Below, piece by piece: positions 1-9,309 of a stretch of 64,000 nucleotides of DNA. The first letter of the stretch is position 1; each line of letters begins with the position of its first letter. The position numbers and the translations under genes were made by a program. Source of the stretch: Bordetella parapertussis (GTDB taxonomy: Bacteria > Pseudomonadota > Gammaproteobacteria > Burkholderiales > Casimicrobiaceae). The DNA lies in the NCBI GenBank assembly GCA_943331295.2, contig CALQLA020000008.1, positions 62,001 through 126,000 on the forward strand, in the 5' to 3' direction. The notes under the pieces were generated by a model. That model made no database searches and had not been told where the DNA came from. It worked only from the letters and a program-made list of their open reading frames with translations.

Positions 1-604
1 TTTCCGCCGCCAGCTCGGCCACGCGCAGCAGCGACAGGCAGGCATCCTCGGCGGGCTTCACCACGCAGGCGTTGCCGGCGGCGAGCGCGCCGCCGACCGA
101 GCGGCCGAAGATCTGCAGCGGATAGTTCCACGGGATGATGTGGCCGGTCACGCCGTGCGGCTCGCGCCACGTCAGCACCGTGAAGCCCGGGGTGTAGGGA
201 ATGGTCTCGCCGTGGAACTTGTCGCAGGCGCCGCCGTAGAACTCGAAGTAGCGCGCGCAGGCGGCGACGTCGGCACGCGCCTGCTTCAGCGGCTTGCCGC
301 AGTCGCGCGCCTCTAGCAGCGCCAGTTCCTCGGCGTGGTCGAGGATCGCGCGCGACAGCCGCGCGAGCGCCCGGCCCTTCTCGACGGGCGCCAGGCGGCC
401 CCACGCGCCGTCGCGGGCGCCCTGCGCGGCGGCCACCGCGCGGTCGACGTCGGGTGCCGTGCCAAGCGCGATGGTCGCGAACACGCGGCCGTCGGACGGA
501 TCGATGACCGGCAGCGTCCCGCCGCCGGCCGGCGCGACCCAGCGGTTGGCGATGAAGTTGTGCGGCGGCGTGGTGACGGCGGGAAGCGGGTGCGGTGCGT
601 TCAT
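1..604 (-). CDS. Aldehyde dehydrogenase, N-terminal part (cut by window start)
   Basis: The minus strand reads an open frame from ATG at 604 to the window edge, giving the first 201 residues of an NAD(P)-dependent aldehyde dehydrogenase. Visible family signatures are the FIANRW start of the fold, the GHIIPWNYPL segment of the cofactor site, and GNACVVKPAE with the Lys that contacts the nucleotide. The catalytic Cys and Glu lie outside the window, so substrate cannot be judged. The family oxidises aldehydes to acids in the cytoplasm. It is preceded by a palindromic repeat (643-730) that separates it from the binding-protein gene transcribed in the same direction. Confidence 0.93.
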   Translation of the reverse strand, partial: MNAPHPLPAVTTPPHNFIANRWVAPAGGGTLPVIDPSDGRVFATIALGTAPDVDRAVAAAQGARDGAWGRLAPVEKGRALARLSRAILDHAEELALLEARDCGKPLKQARADVAACARYFEFYGGACDKFHGETIPYTPGFTVLTWREPHGVTGHIIPWNYPLQIFGRSVGGALAAGNACVVKPAEDACLSLLRVAELAAE

Positions 605-642
605 GGTCGGCTCACAGTGTCATCGGATGATCGGGGGGGATG

Positions 643-730
643 TAGCCCGGCGTTGAGCGAATGCGAAACCCGGGGCAATCGTGGCCATTGCCGCCTCCAC
701 CCGGGTTTCGCTCCGCTCAACGCCGGGCTA
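643..730. repeat. REP-like palindromic element, copy A
   Basis: Two arms of about 31 bases (643-674 and 700-730) form a near-perfect inverted repeat that starts with TAGCCCGGCGTTGAGCG and ends with its complement CTA. The spacer contains GGCCATTGCCGC. The same arm and spacer recur at 6131-6219, 31718-31777 (second arm decayed) and 60104-60155 (second arm missing). It lies between two tandem minus-strand genes, 12 bases past the stop of the upstream one. As RNA it would form a long stem-loop, so it may act as a terminator or processing site; this is inferred. Confidence 0.85.
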
Positions 731-740
731 CCGAATTCGC

Positions 741-2330
741 TCATTTCGGCCTGAACTTCCAGGCGAGCGTGCTCTCGTCGGTGCGCGGTGCGTAGCTGAT
801 GCCGTCGCGCGTCGCCCACAGGTTGACCTGGAAGTGCAGCGGGATGATCCCGGTGTCGTTGATCGCGAGTTCCGTGGCCCGCTGCAGCATCGCCTCGCGC
901 TTGGCGTCGTCGACGATCGCCAGCGCATCCTCGGTCAGCGCGTCGACCTTGCCGTTCGAGTAGCGGCCGCGGTTCGCGGTGCCGAAGCCGCGGTCGCGGT
1001 TGTACGTCATCAGGATCGCCTTCAGCGACGACGACGCCTCGCCCGTGCCCGTGCTCCAGCCCAGCAGCATGAAGCTGAACTTGAGGTCGGAGGCCTGCGT
1101 GAAGAACGTCGCCGACGGCATCGCGACCACCTTCGTCTCGATGCCGACGCGCGTCAGCATCTGCGCCACCGCCTGCGCGATCTTGGCGTCGTTGACGTAG
1201 CGGTTGTTCGGCGCGTGGATCGTGAGCGCGAAGCCGTCCGGATACCCGGCTTCGGTGAGCAGCTTCTTCGCGCCGGCCGGGTCGTAGGCCTCGACCTTCA
1301 GGTTCTTCGTGGCGCCGAACAGGAAGTCGGCGACGAGCTGGCCCGAGGGCACCGCCTCACCTTCCATCACCTTCTCGACGATCGCCGGGCGGTTGATCGC
1401 CTTCGACATCGCCTTGCGCACGCGCGGGTCCTTCAGCGGGTTCTTCGCGAGCGGCTTGCCGGCCTTGTCGGTGACGAACGGCGACACGTCGCGGTCGCTG
1501 TCCATGTGCAGGTAGATGAGGCGGTCGGCCACCGTGCGGTACATGCCGAGCCGCTTGTCCTTCTTCAACTGCGCGGCGTCGGACGTCGGCACGTTCTCGA
1601 TCACCTGCACGTCGCCCGACAGCAGCGCCGCGACGCGCGACGCGTCCTGCGGCAGGAGCCGCATCGTCACCTTCGTCCACGGCGTCTTGCCGCCCCAGTA
1701 GCCGTCGAAGCGCGCGAGCTCGATCCGGTCGCCCTTCGCGTACCGGACGAGCTTGTACGGCCCGGTGCCGATCGCGGCCCTGCCGCTGTTGAAGTCGTCG
1801 GTCGTCGCCTTCGCGGCGGACTTGGAGATGATGGCGACCTGCGTCATGTCGGAAGGCATCAGCGGATAGGGCGTCGCGGTCTTGAAGCGGATCGTCAGCG
1901 GATCGACGACGATCACTTCCTTGATCTGCTTGGTGAACGCCGTGAACGGCGACGGGCTGTTCGGCACCGTGGGCACCCGCTCGATCGACGCAACGACGTC
2001 GGCGGCGGTGAAGTCGCTGCCGTCGTGGAACTTGACGCCACGGCGCAGCTTGAACTCCCAGGTCAGCGGATCGATGACCTTCCACTCGGTGGCAAGGCCG
2101 GGCTGCGGCTGCGACTTCTCGTTGCGCTCGACCAGGTAGCCGAAGATGTGCGCGGCGACGTTGTTGTTCGGCGTGACGTTGTGATAGTGCGGATCGAGCG
2201 CGGTGACGTCGGTGCCGAGGCCGATGGTCAGGTCGGCGGCGGCGGCCGGCGCGGCGATCGCGAGGCCGAGGGCCAGCGCGAAGGCGAACGGCGCGGCGAT
2301 GAGACGGTGCAACGTGCGGTGCAACGGCAT
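741..2330 (-). CDS. ABC transporter substrate-binding protein, family 5 (peptide/opine/nickel type)
   Basis: This 529-residue periplasmic solute receptor has a signal peptide (about residues 1-30, ending in an Ala-rich AAPAAAA stretch) and the mature start LTIGLGTDVTALDPHYHN. That start and the later FKLRRGVKFHDGSDFTAADV segment are standard SBP_bac_5 features. The ATG at 2330 is preferred over an upstream in-frame start at 2396 because GGGGGAG lies just before it and the signal peptide begins there. The family captures oligopeptides or similar ligands for an ABC importer. No permease or ATPase genes are adjacent, so it is an orphan here and the ligand is unknown. Palindromic element A lies 11 bases past its stop. 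Confidence 0.92.
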   Translation of the reverse strand: MPLHRTLHRLIAAPFAFALALGLAIAAPAAAADLTIGLGTDVTALDPHYHNVTPNNNVAAHIFGYLVERNEKSQPQPGLATEWKVIDPLTWEFKLRRGVKFHDGSDFTAADVVASIERVPTVPNSPSPFTAFTKQIKEVIVVDPLTIRFKTATPYPLMPSDMTQVAIISKSAAKATTDDFNSGRAAIGTGPYKLVRYAKGDRIELARFDGYWGGKTPWTKVTMRLLPQDASRVAALLSGDVQVIENVPTSDAAQLKKDKRLGMYRTVADRLIYLHMDSDRDVSPFVTDKAGKPLAKNPLKDPRVRKAMSKAINRPAIVEKVMEGEAVPSGQLVADFLFGATKNLKVEAYDPAGAKKLLTEAGYPDGFALTIHAPNNRYVNDAKIAQAVAQMLTRVGIETKVVAMPSATFFTQASDLKFSFMLLGWSTGTGEASSSLKAILMTYNRDRGFGTANRGRYSNGKVDALTEDALAIVDDAKREAMLQRATELAINDTGIIPLHFQVNLWATRDGISYAPRTDESTLAWKFRPK

Positions 2331-2483
2331 GACTCCCCCTGGGGATGGCGCGGAACGGATTCGGGAACGATCCCGCAAGAATACCGTAACCCGCACCCCC
2401 GGCGCAGGGGTGGCCGGCGGCGGCGGCCGGGATTTCGCCCGCGCGCCGCCATGCCCCGCGCCGCGCGCATGGCGACTGCCGGC

Positions 2484-3620
2484 TCAGCCGCGGTAGCTGA
2501 TCCGGTAGATCGCGCCGGCGTGGTCGTCGGCGACCAGCAGCGAACCATCCGGCGCGACCAGCACGTCCGCCGGCCGGCCCCACGCCCTGTCGCCCTGCAG
2601 CCAGCCCGAGGCGAATGGCTCGTAGCTCAGCGCGCGGCCGGCCGCATCGAGCGTCACCAGCGACACCCGGTAGCCGATCTTCGTGCTGCGGTTCCACGAG
2701 CCGTGCTCGGCGATGAAGGCCTGGTTGCGGTACGCGGCGGGGAACTGCGTTCCCGTGTAGAAGCGCATCCCCAGCGCCGCGACGTGCGGCCCCAGCACCT
2801 GCGCCGGCGGCGCAAAGTCGCGGCACGGACGCGCGCGGCCGTACTGCGGGTCGGACACCGTGCCGGCATGGCAATACGGGAACCCGAAGTGCATGCCGGC
2901 GCGTAAAGCGCGGTTCAGCTCGTCGCCGGGAACGTCGTCGCCCAGCATGTCGCGGCCGTTGTCGGTGAACCACAGTTCGCCGGTGCGCGGATGGAAGTCG
3001 AAGCCGACCGTGTTGCGGACGCCGCGCGCAAACACCTCGAGGCCGCTGCCGTCGGCGTTCATCCGCATGATGTTGGCGTAGCGTTCGGGGTCGGGCTCGC
3101 ACACGTTGCACGGCGCGCCGACCGGCACATAGAGCTTGCCGTCGGGCCCGAAGGCGATGAACTTGCGCCCGTGCGCCGACTCCGGCGGGAACCGGTCGCT
3201 GACCACGACCGGCGATGGCGGATTCGCGAGCCGCCGCTCGATGTCGTCGAAGCGCAGGATGCGGTCGATCGCCGACACGTACAGCGCGTTGCCGCGGAAC
3301 GCGACGCCCGCCGGCTCGCGCAGGCCCGTGGCGATCGTGCGCACGATTGCGTCGCCGCCGCCCGGCGGAAACCGCACCGCGTAGACGCTGCCCTCCGCGG
3401 CTGTGCCGACGAACAGCGTGCCTTCGGCACCGAAGGTCATCGCCCGCGCGTTGGGGACGCGCGCCGCCACGCTGATCGAGAACCCCGGCGGCAGCCGGAT
3501 GTCGCCGAGCGGAAGTGCCGACTGCGCCCACGCGAGCACGGGCAGCGCGAGCGCGACGATGCCTGCGACACGCGCGCAGCGACGCGACCGTCGCGCGCGC
3601 AGCAATCCGGAGATGATCAT
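2484..3620 (-). CDS. Exported sorbosone/glucose dehydrogenase-like beta-propeller protein
   Basis: This 378-residue protein has an Arg-rich signal peptide cleaved near ALPVLAWAQS. The body carries blades of the type seen in PQQ-dependent sugar (L-sorbosone) dehydrogenases: GLREPAGVAFRG, FARGVRNTVGFDFHPRTGEL, WFTDNGRD and the diagnostic EHGSWNRSTKIGYRV. A Cys pair (CNVC) and a later Cys pair may form disulfides. The start at 3620 follows AGGAAG. The family oxidises aldoses or sorbosone in the periplasm with PQQ, but many members have no proven substrate. It stands alone, about 150 bases upstream of the binding-protein gene and 188 bases from the divergent argE-like gene. Confidence 0.85.
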   Translation of the reverse strand: MIISGLLRARRSRRCARVAGIVALALPVLAWAQSALPLGDIRLPPGFSISVAARVPNARAMTFGAEGTLFVGTAAEGSVYAVRFPPGGGDAIVRTIATGLREPAGVAFRGNALYVSAIDRILRFDDIERRLANPPSPVVVSDRFPPESAHGRKFIAFGPDGKLYVPVGAPCNVCEPDPERYANIMRMNADGSGLEVFARGVRNTVGFDFHPRTGELWFTDNGRDMLGDDVPGDELNRALRAGMHFGFPYCHAGTVSDPQYGRARPCRDFAPPAQVLGPHVAALGMRFYTGTQFPAAYRNQAFIAEHGSWNRSTKIGYRVSLVTLDAAGRALSYEPFASGWLQGDRAWGRPADVLVAPDGSLLVADDHAGAIYRISYRG

Positions 3621-3808
3621 CGTTCTTCCTCGTGTCGGTTCGCGGCGCGGGCACCCGATTGCCGGCAGCCGCCGCCGCCGTCCGGGGCCGGGGCCAGGGC
3701 GGCGCGCCCGGCCTGCCAATGATACGCATTTGACAGCCTCAGCCCGCCTGCTATCCTGACCCGTCCATCGCAACGCAGCATCACGCGTGCTCCACCGAGG
3801 CACCTCGC

Positions 3809-5032
3809 ATGAACGCACCCGCCATCCACAACCCCGTCGGCCCCGCGGGCGCCGCCGGAGCCCCGCCCGACCTCCTCGCCTGGGACCTGATCCGCAAGCT
3901 CGTGAGCTTCAACACGACGAGCCGCGAGTCGAACCTCGCGCTGATCGACTGGATCCGCGGCTACCTCGGCGGGCACGGCATCCACTCGACGCTCACGTTC
4001 GACGACGACCAGCGCAAGGCGAACCTGTTCGCCACGCTGCCGGCGCAGGACGGCAACGTCACCACCGGCGGCATCGTGCTGTCCGGGCACACCGACGTCG
4101 TGCCGGTCGACGGCCAGCCGTGGGACACGAACCCGTTCGAGGCCACGATCGTCGGCAACAAGGCGTTCGGGCGCGGCGTCACCGACATGAAGAGCTTCAG
4201 CGCCACCGGGCTCGCGTTCGTGCCGGAACTGCTGCGACGGGGATTGCGGCGACCGGTGCATTTCGCGCTGTCGTACGACGAGGAAGTGGGCTGCATCGGC
4301 GTGCGCCGGCTGCTCGCGGACATCGGGAAGCGCGGCGTCTCGCCGACCGGCGCCATCGTCGGCGAGCCGACCGGCATGCAGCTGGTCGTCGCGCACAAGG
4401 GCAAGAAGAGCTGGCGCTGCCGCGTCCGCGGCCACGAGGCCCACTCGTCGCTGACGCCGCAGGGCGTCAACGCCGTGCAGATCGCCTGCGAGATCGTCAC
4501 GTACCTGACGAACATGTCGCGTGCGTTCCGCGACAACGGCGCCTTCGACCACGACTACGACGTGCCCTTCACCACCGTGCACACCGGCGTGATCCACGGC
4601 GGCACCGCGCTCAACATCGTGCCGCGCGACTGCTCGTTCGATTTCGAGTTCCGGCACCTGCCGTTCGACGATCCCGACGCGCTGTTCGCCGAGGTCGAGG
4701 CCTACGCGGCGCGATTCCTGCCCGCGATGCACGCGGTGTCCGCCGACACCTACATCGAGTTCGACGAGCTGTCGGCCATGCCGGGCTTCGACACCGCCGG
4801 CGGCAGCGAAATCGCCGAGATCGGCAAGACCTGCAACGGCACGCACCACTACGGCAAGGTCTCGTTCGGCACCGAGGCATCGCTGTTCCACAAGGCCGCG
4901 ATCCCGACGATCATCTGCGGCCCGGGCCACATCGCCCAGGCCCACCAGCCCAACGAGTGGGTGACGCTCGACCAGCTCGCCGCCTGCGAAGCGTTCATGC
5001 GCCGGCTCGCCGACCACGTCTGCGTCGCATGA
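3809..5032 (+). CDS. argE: M20 family peptidase, acetylornithine deacetylase (ArgE) type
   Basis: This 407-residue cytoplasmic dizinc hydrolase is of ArgE/DapE type. Metal and catalytic residues are visible: H94 and D96 in SGHTDVVPVDG, D126 in GRGVTDMKSF, and the Glu pair 158-159 in SYDEEVGCIG. A dimerisation domain follows, with RGHEAHSS and GVIHGGTALNIVP. The family removes acetyl from N-acetylornithine in arginine synthesis, or from related N-acyl amino acids. It is followed after 115 bases by an aspartoacylase-like gene, so the pair may act on N-acyl amino acids taken up from outside; that is inferred. GAGGCACC precedes the ATG. Confidence 0.85.
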   Translation: MNAPAIHNPVGPAGAAGAPPDLLAWDLIRKLVSFNTTSRESNLALIDWIRGYLGGHGIHSTLTFDDDQRKANLFATLPAQDGNVTTGGIVLSGHTDVVPVDGQPWDTNPFEATIVGNKAFGRGVTDMKSFSATGLAFVPELLRRGLRRPVHFALSYDEEVGCIGVRRLLADIGKRGVSPTGAIVGEPTGMQLVVAHKGKKSWRCRVRGHEAHSSLTPQGVNAVQIACEIVTYLTNMSRAFRDNGAFDHDYDVPFTTVHTGVIHGGTALNIVPRDCSFDFEFRHLPFDDPDALFAEVEAYAARFLPAMHAVSADTYIEFDELSAMPGFDTAGGSEIAEIGKTCNGTHHYGKVSFGTEASLFHKAAIPTIICGPGHIAQAHQPNEWVTLDQLAACEAFMRRLADHVCVA

Positions 5033-5147
5033 GCCGGACGGGCCGCCCCGAGGGCGAATACCGGAGTGCGCAGCACGAAGGTCGTCCAGTGCGAATCCAT
5101 GCCGCCCTGGCCGGCGGCGCAATGGGCTTCCGGGTGCCGGGACGGCG

Positions 5148-6101
5148 ATGACCGCCGCGCCGGCGGCCATCGAAGTCCCCTTTCCGGACCTCGGCCGCTG
5201 GGCCGCGGGCAACGCCGGCACGCCCTACGTCTGGACGTTCGAGTCGGCGAAGGCCGGCCCGCACGTGGTCCTGCAGGCGCTCACGCACGGCAACGAGGTG
5301 TGCGGCGCGATCGCGCTCGACTGGCTGCTCGCCGAGGGCGCACGGCCGACGCGCGGCACGCTGACCGTCTGCTTCGCCAACATCGACGCGTACCGGCGCT
5401 TCGACCCTGCCGACCCGTATGCTTCGCGCTGCATCGACGAGGACTTCAACCGGCTGTGGACCGCCGACGTGCTCTCCGGCACGCGGCAGACGGCCGATCT
5501 CGCGCGCGCGCGCGCGCTGCGGCCGCTCTACGATCGCACCGACTATCTGCTCGACCTGCATTCGATGACGGACCCGTGTCCGCCGCTGGCGATGGCCGGC
5601 CGGCAGCGCAAGGGAGTCGAGCTGGCGCACGCGCTGGGCATCCCGCAGCACGTGGTGATCGACGGCGGCCACGCCGCCGGCCGGCGGCTGCGCGACTACG
5701 ACTTCTTCGACGACCCCGTCGACCCGCGCAACGCGCTGCTGGTCGAGTGCGGCCAGCACTGGGAGCGCGCGGCGCCAACGGTGGCCAGGCAGTCGACGCT
5801 GCGGTTCCTTCATCATTTCGGAATGCTCGACCCGGCGTTTGTCGATGCCCATCTCGACCATACGCCGCGCCCGCCGCAGATCGTGATCGAGGTCACGTCC
5901 ACGGTGACGATCGACTCGGACAATTTCGAGTTCGCTCTGCCGGTGCACGGACTCGCCGTGGTGCCCAAGTCGGGCGCGCTGCTGGCGCGGGACGGCGGCG
6001 TGAACGTACGCACCCCGTACGACAACTGCGTGCTGATCATGCCCACCCGGCGGCCCCGGAAGGGCGAGACCGCGGTGCGACTGGGGCGGTTCGTCGGCTG
6101 A
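5148..6101 (+). CDS. Succinylglutamate desuccinylase/aspartoacylase family zinc hydrolase
   Basis: This 317-residue protein has the M14-like zinc site of the AstE/AspA family: H47 and E50 in LTHGNEVCG and H138 in LLDLHSM, with the likely catalytic Glu at 200 in LLVECGQH. CIDEDFNRLW is the substrate-binding Asn-Arg motif of the family. The enzymes cleave N-acyl amino acids such as N-acetylaspartate or N-succinylglutamate. No other ast genes (astA, astB, astD) are near, so the arginine succinyltransferase route is not indicated. It follows the ArgE-like gene on the same strand and ends about 30 bases before repeat element B. Confidence 0.88.
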   Translation: MTAAPAAIEVPFPDLGRWAAGNAGTPYVWTFESAKAGPHVVLQALTHGNEVCGAIALDWLLAEGARPTRGTLTVCFANIDAYRRFDPADPYASRCIDEDFNRLWTADVLSGTRQTADLARARALRPLYDRTDYLLDLHSMTDPCPPLAMAGRQRKGVELAHALGIPQHVVIDGGHAAGRRLRDYDFFDDPVDPRNALLVECGQHWERAAPTVARQSTLRFLHHFGMLDPAFVDAHLDHTPRPPQIVIEVTSTVTIDSDNFEFALPVHGLAVVPKSGALLARDGGVNVRTPYDNCVLIMPTRRPRKGETAVRLGRFVG

Positions 6102-6130
6102 CCGGGCATGCGGTAGCCGGAGCGATGTTG

Positions 6131-6219
6131 CAGCCCGGCGTTGAGCGAAGCGAAACCCGGGTGGACGCGGCAATGGCCACGATTGTCCCGGGTTTCGCAT
6201 TCGCTCAACGCCGGGCTAC
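6131..6219. repeat. REP-like palindromic element, copy B
   Basis: Arms CAGCCCGGCGTTGAGCG...CGAAACCCGGG and the complementary CCCGGGTTTCGC...GCCGGGCTA flank a spacer with GGCAATGGCCAC, matching copy A in inverted orientation. It sits between two convergent genes, the aspartoacylase-like gene (plus) and comEC (minus). The terminal CTA at 6216-6218 is the comEC stop codon read on the minus strand. A bidirectional terminator role would fit the position but is inferred. Confidence 0.85.
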
Positions 6220-8690
6220 GGATCGACGGGTGTTGCCGCCTCGACCGGCGCCTCGCGCCAGTATCGCCGGTCGCGGGCGCGCCAGGCCTCTGCCTTGGGC
6301 ACGCTCCCCGGGCCGAATGACACGCTGACTGCGCCGTCGAGGTCGGTGCGCCGGATCGCCGCGCCCGCCGCGACGTAGCGCGCGACGACATCCGGTCGCG
6401 GGTGGCCGAAGCGGTTGCGGTACCCCGGCGTGAACACGGCGATCTGCGCCGCCGTGGCGGCGACGAACGCCGGCAGCGACGACGTGCGCGAACCGTGGTG
6501 CGGCACGACCAGCACGTCGGTCTTCAGCGCGCCGGGATCGCGCCGCAGCAGGTCCTGTTCGCTCTTCGCCTCGATGTCGCCGGCGACGATGGCGCTGCCG
6601 TGGCCGGAATCGATGCGGACCACGCACGACAGGTCGTTGGCCTTGATCCGTGGATCGGCGTACTGCGCGGGCGTCGGGTGCAGGACGTCGAACCGCACGC
6701 CGTCCCAGTCCCAGCGCTGTCCGGCCAGGCACCGCTCGAGCCGTCCACCCGATGCATCGCGCGCGCCGACGATCACGCTGTCTTCGGGCAGCGACGAGAG
6801 CAGCCGGTCGACGGGGACGGTCTGCAACAGCGTCACCGCGCCGCCGCTGTGATCGCTGTCCTTGTGCGAGACGACCAGCGTGTCGAGCGCAGCGATGCCC
6901 GCCGCGCGCAGGAACGGCGCAACGATCCGGCCGCCGGCATCGGCGTCGTCGTTGTAGCGCGGGCCGGTGTCGTAGAGCAGCGAGTGGCTGTGGGTCTCGA
7001 CGACCACGGCGAGGCCCTGCCCGACGTCCAGCACCGTCATCCGGAACGCGCCCGGCGGTGGCCGGGCGGGCAGGATGACGAACAGCGGAACGAAGCAGAG
7101 CGCACCCAGCGCGCGCGCCGGAACGCCGCGGGGGGCCGCGACCAGCACGACGCCCGCCAACGCCAGCGCGACGGCGGCGGCCGGCGGTGCATGCTGCTGC
7201 CACACGGCGCCGGGCAGCGCCGACAATCCGACGAGTGGAACCATCATCGCCGCGAACACGCCGTGCGCGGCATGCCACAGCATATCGACCGGCAGCACGA
7301 TGCCGGCCAGCACCAATGGCACCACGACGAAGGTGACGACGGGAATGGCCAGCGCATTGGCCAGCGGTGAGATCACCGACACCTGCTGGAACAGCGCCAG
7401 CGTCATGGGGACGAGGCCGACGGTCACGAGCATCTGCGTTCGCGTCGCAAGCCGAAGGCCGCGCGCGATGCGCGCCCACCGCCCCGCCGGCGGCGGCGAC
7501 GCCAAGCGGCCGGCGTTCGCGTAGAGCAGCAGCCCGACGCTGCCGAACGACAGCCAGAACCCCGGCGTGACGCCGGCCCATGGGTCCCATGCAACGACGA
7601 CGACGAGCGCCCACAGCCAGACGATCGACGCCGTGCCCGGCCGACCCAGCCACAGGCCGACGGCGGCGACGACCAGCATCAGCAGCGTGCGCTGCGCGGG
7701 AATCTGCGCGCCGGCCAGCAGCACATAGGCGGCAGCGGCAGTGACGCCAACCACCGCCGCGACCTTGCGGGCCGGCAGCCGGGTGGTGAGCCGCGTGCTG
7801 CGCCGGGCCAGCGCATGCGCGAGCCCGCCCGCCAGCGCCGCAAACACGGTGACGTGCAGCCCGGAGATGCTGATCAGGTGCGAGATGCCGGTGCGGGCGA
7901 ATACGCGCCACTGGGCTTCGGGAATCGCGCGCTGGTCGCCGATGGTCAGCGCAACGATCACGCCGGCATATTGCGCGCCGGGCAACGCGGCGAGAATCCG
8001 TGCCCGCACCTGCGCGCGGGCCCGCTCGACGTGGTCGGACGGTCGGCCCGCGAACGGGTCGAGCCGTGCGTTGCGCCCGTCGCTGCGCACGTAGCCCGTC
8101 GCGCGCAGGTTGTTCTCCAGCAGCCACGCCTCGATGTCGAAGCCGTTCGGGTTGACGGTGCCGTGCGGGCGCTTGAGGCGCACGACCATCCGCCAGCGCT
8201 CGCCGGCGGCGAGCGGCGGCGGGGGCTCGCTTGCGCCATCCTGCTTCTGCGCCGCGTACCACGCGAGCGCGAGGCGCGCCGGCACGATGGCGCCGGGCGT
8301 CTCGATGCGCTCCACGGCGAACGCGAAGCGCGTGCCCCGAGGCGAGGCCTGCGGCAACTCGTCGACGATGCCGACGATGGCGATGTCGACGCCTTCCCAC
8401 GCCGCCGGCAGTTCGTCCGCAAGGCGCGCCTCGGCCCGCCATGCCGCATGGGCCAAGCCCAACGCGCCCGCCGCGGCGGCGACCATCGTGCAATGGGCGA
8501 ATGCCGCAGCGTGACCTGCATCACGCCCGCTGGCCGGTGACCGGCGGGCGAGTTCGCGCAGGGCGAACGCGAAGAAAGCGAACGCCGCGGATGCCGCGAA
8601 CCAGGCAGCAGCTGCCGGCAAGCTCGGCTGGCATTGCAGGACCGTGGCGCCGGCGGCGAATGCGAACAACGCGATGGGTAGGCGGGACAT
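6216..8690 (-). CDS. comEC: ComEC/Rec2 DNA internalisation protein
   Basis: This 824-residue inner-membrane protein would carry single-stranded DNA into the cytoplasm during natural transformation. It has two N-terminal membrane segments, an OB-like DUF4131 region, the Competence multi-helix domain starting around RTGISHLISISGLHVTVFA, and a C-terminal metallo-beta-lactamase domain with VSHKDSDHSGG and VVPHHGSRTSS. The order DUF4131-Competence-MBL and the length match full ComEC. ATG at 8690 gives the usual short N-terminus; an in-frame ATG at 8714 is possible. The stop codon lies inside palindromic element B. No other com or pil genes are in the window, so competence of this organism cannot be inferred. 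Confidence 0.93.
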   Translation of the reverse strand: MSRLPIALFAFAAGATVLQCQPSLPAAAAWFAASAAFAFFAFALRELARRSPASGRDAGHAAAFAHCTMVAAAAGALGLAHAAWRAEARLADELPAAWEGVDIAIVGIVDELPQASPRGTRFAFAVERIETPGAIVPARLALAWYAAQKQDGASEPPPPLAAGERWRMVVRLKRPHGTVNPNGFDIEAWLLENNLRATGYVRSDGRNARLDPFAGRPSDHVERARAQVRARILAALPGAQYAGVIVALTIGDQRAIPEAQWRVFARTGISHLISISGLHVTVFAALAGGLAHALARRSTRLTTRLPARKVAAVVGVTAAAAYVLLAGAQIPAQRTLLMLVVAAVGLWLGRPGTASIVWLWALVVVVAWDPWAGVTPGFWLSFGSVGLLLYANAGRLASPPPAGRWARIARGLRLATRTQMLVTVGLVPMTLALFQQVSVISPLANALAIPVVTFVVVPLVLAGIVLPVDMLWHAAHGVFAAMMVPLVGLSALPGAVWQQHAPPAAAVALALAGVVLVAAPRGVPARALGALCFVPLFVILPARPPPGAFRMTVLDVGQGLAVVVETHSHSLLYDTGPRYNDDADAGGRIVAPFLRAAGIAALDTLVVSHKDSDHSGGAVTLLQTVPVDRLLSSLPEDSVIVGARDASGGRLERCLAGQRWDWDGVRFDVLHPTPAQYADPRIKANDLSCVVRIDSGHGSAIVAGDIEAKSEQDLLRRDPGALKTDVLVVPHHGSRTSSLPAFVAATAAQIAVFTPGYRNRFGHPRPDVVARYVAAGAAIRRTDLDGAVSVSFGPGSVPKAEAWRARDRRYWREAPVEAATPVDP

Positions 8691-8864
8691 GCGGACATCA
8701 GTCTGCCTCCGCATCGCGCCGCCGGCGATTCACCAGATGGCCGAGATGCGGTCCAATACGGCGGCCACTGCGCGAAATGCGGCACGACGCCGGCTCCATG
8801 CTCATGGCCCCGGCGTCGCGTACAACATTCCGCGCCTGCAAGCGCGCCCAACGGAGGAGCCCCC

Positions 8865-9163
8865 GTGTCAACCCATTCGATGCGCTTTCGCTGGACGTCG
8901 CTTGCCTTGGCGTCATTCGTCTTCCTGCTCGCCGCGCCACGGGCGCGGGCGGCCTCGGCGTCCTGGCGCTGTAGTTCGACGGCGGCTGCACGCTCACCGG
9001 CAACGGCGTCGTGCTGACGGCGGCCGCCCGAGAGCCGATCACGCCGGTGCCGGCGACGCCCGTGCCGGACCTGACGCCATGGACCATGGCCGCGCTCATG
9101 CTCGGCCTTGCGGCGATGGCCGCCCGGCGGCTGCGAAGGGACGCTGCGAAGGCCAAAGGATAG
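8865..9163 (+). pseudogene. Small exported protein with IPTL-CTERM-like tail, split by a frameshift
   Basis: A GTG at 8865 (ATG at 8880 in frame) preceded by GGAGGAG starts a clean signal peptide (SLALASFVFLLAAPRARA). That frame runs to a stop at 9015 with a meaningless tail. A second frame, open from 8975 to TAG at 9161, reads FDGGCTLTGNGVVLT and then PVPDLTPWTMAALMLGLAAM followed by AARRLRR. This is the PxLxxW-hydrophobic-basic layout of IPTL/PEP-CTERM sorting signals. Joining the two frames near 8972 with a one-base deletion or two-base insertion gives a short secreted, sorted protein. I read this as a recently broken gene; a sequencing error would give the same picture. Confidence 0.55.
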
Positions 9164-9309
9164 GCATTTGACGCGCCGTTCCTCGCGCCTCCGCGCCTGA
9201 GGAACGGGGGAAGCTCGCGCTTCGCTCGCCGCAGGGCCGCCCAGGCCAGTGCGTGCTGTCCCGCGGAATCTGGTACCATAGCCGGTTCTTCTGCCGAGGT
9301 GAGCCAGCG

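Noticed and set aside
681-2906. Plus-strand open frame of 741 codons
   Set aside because: It is antisense of the binding protein and the sorbosone dehydrogenase-like gene; composition is typical of a shadow frame.
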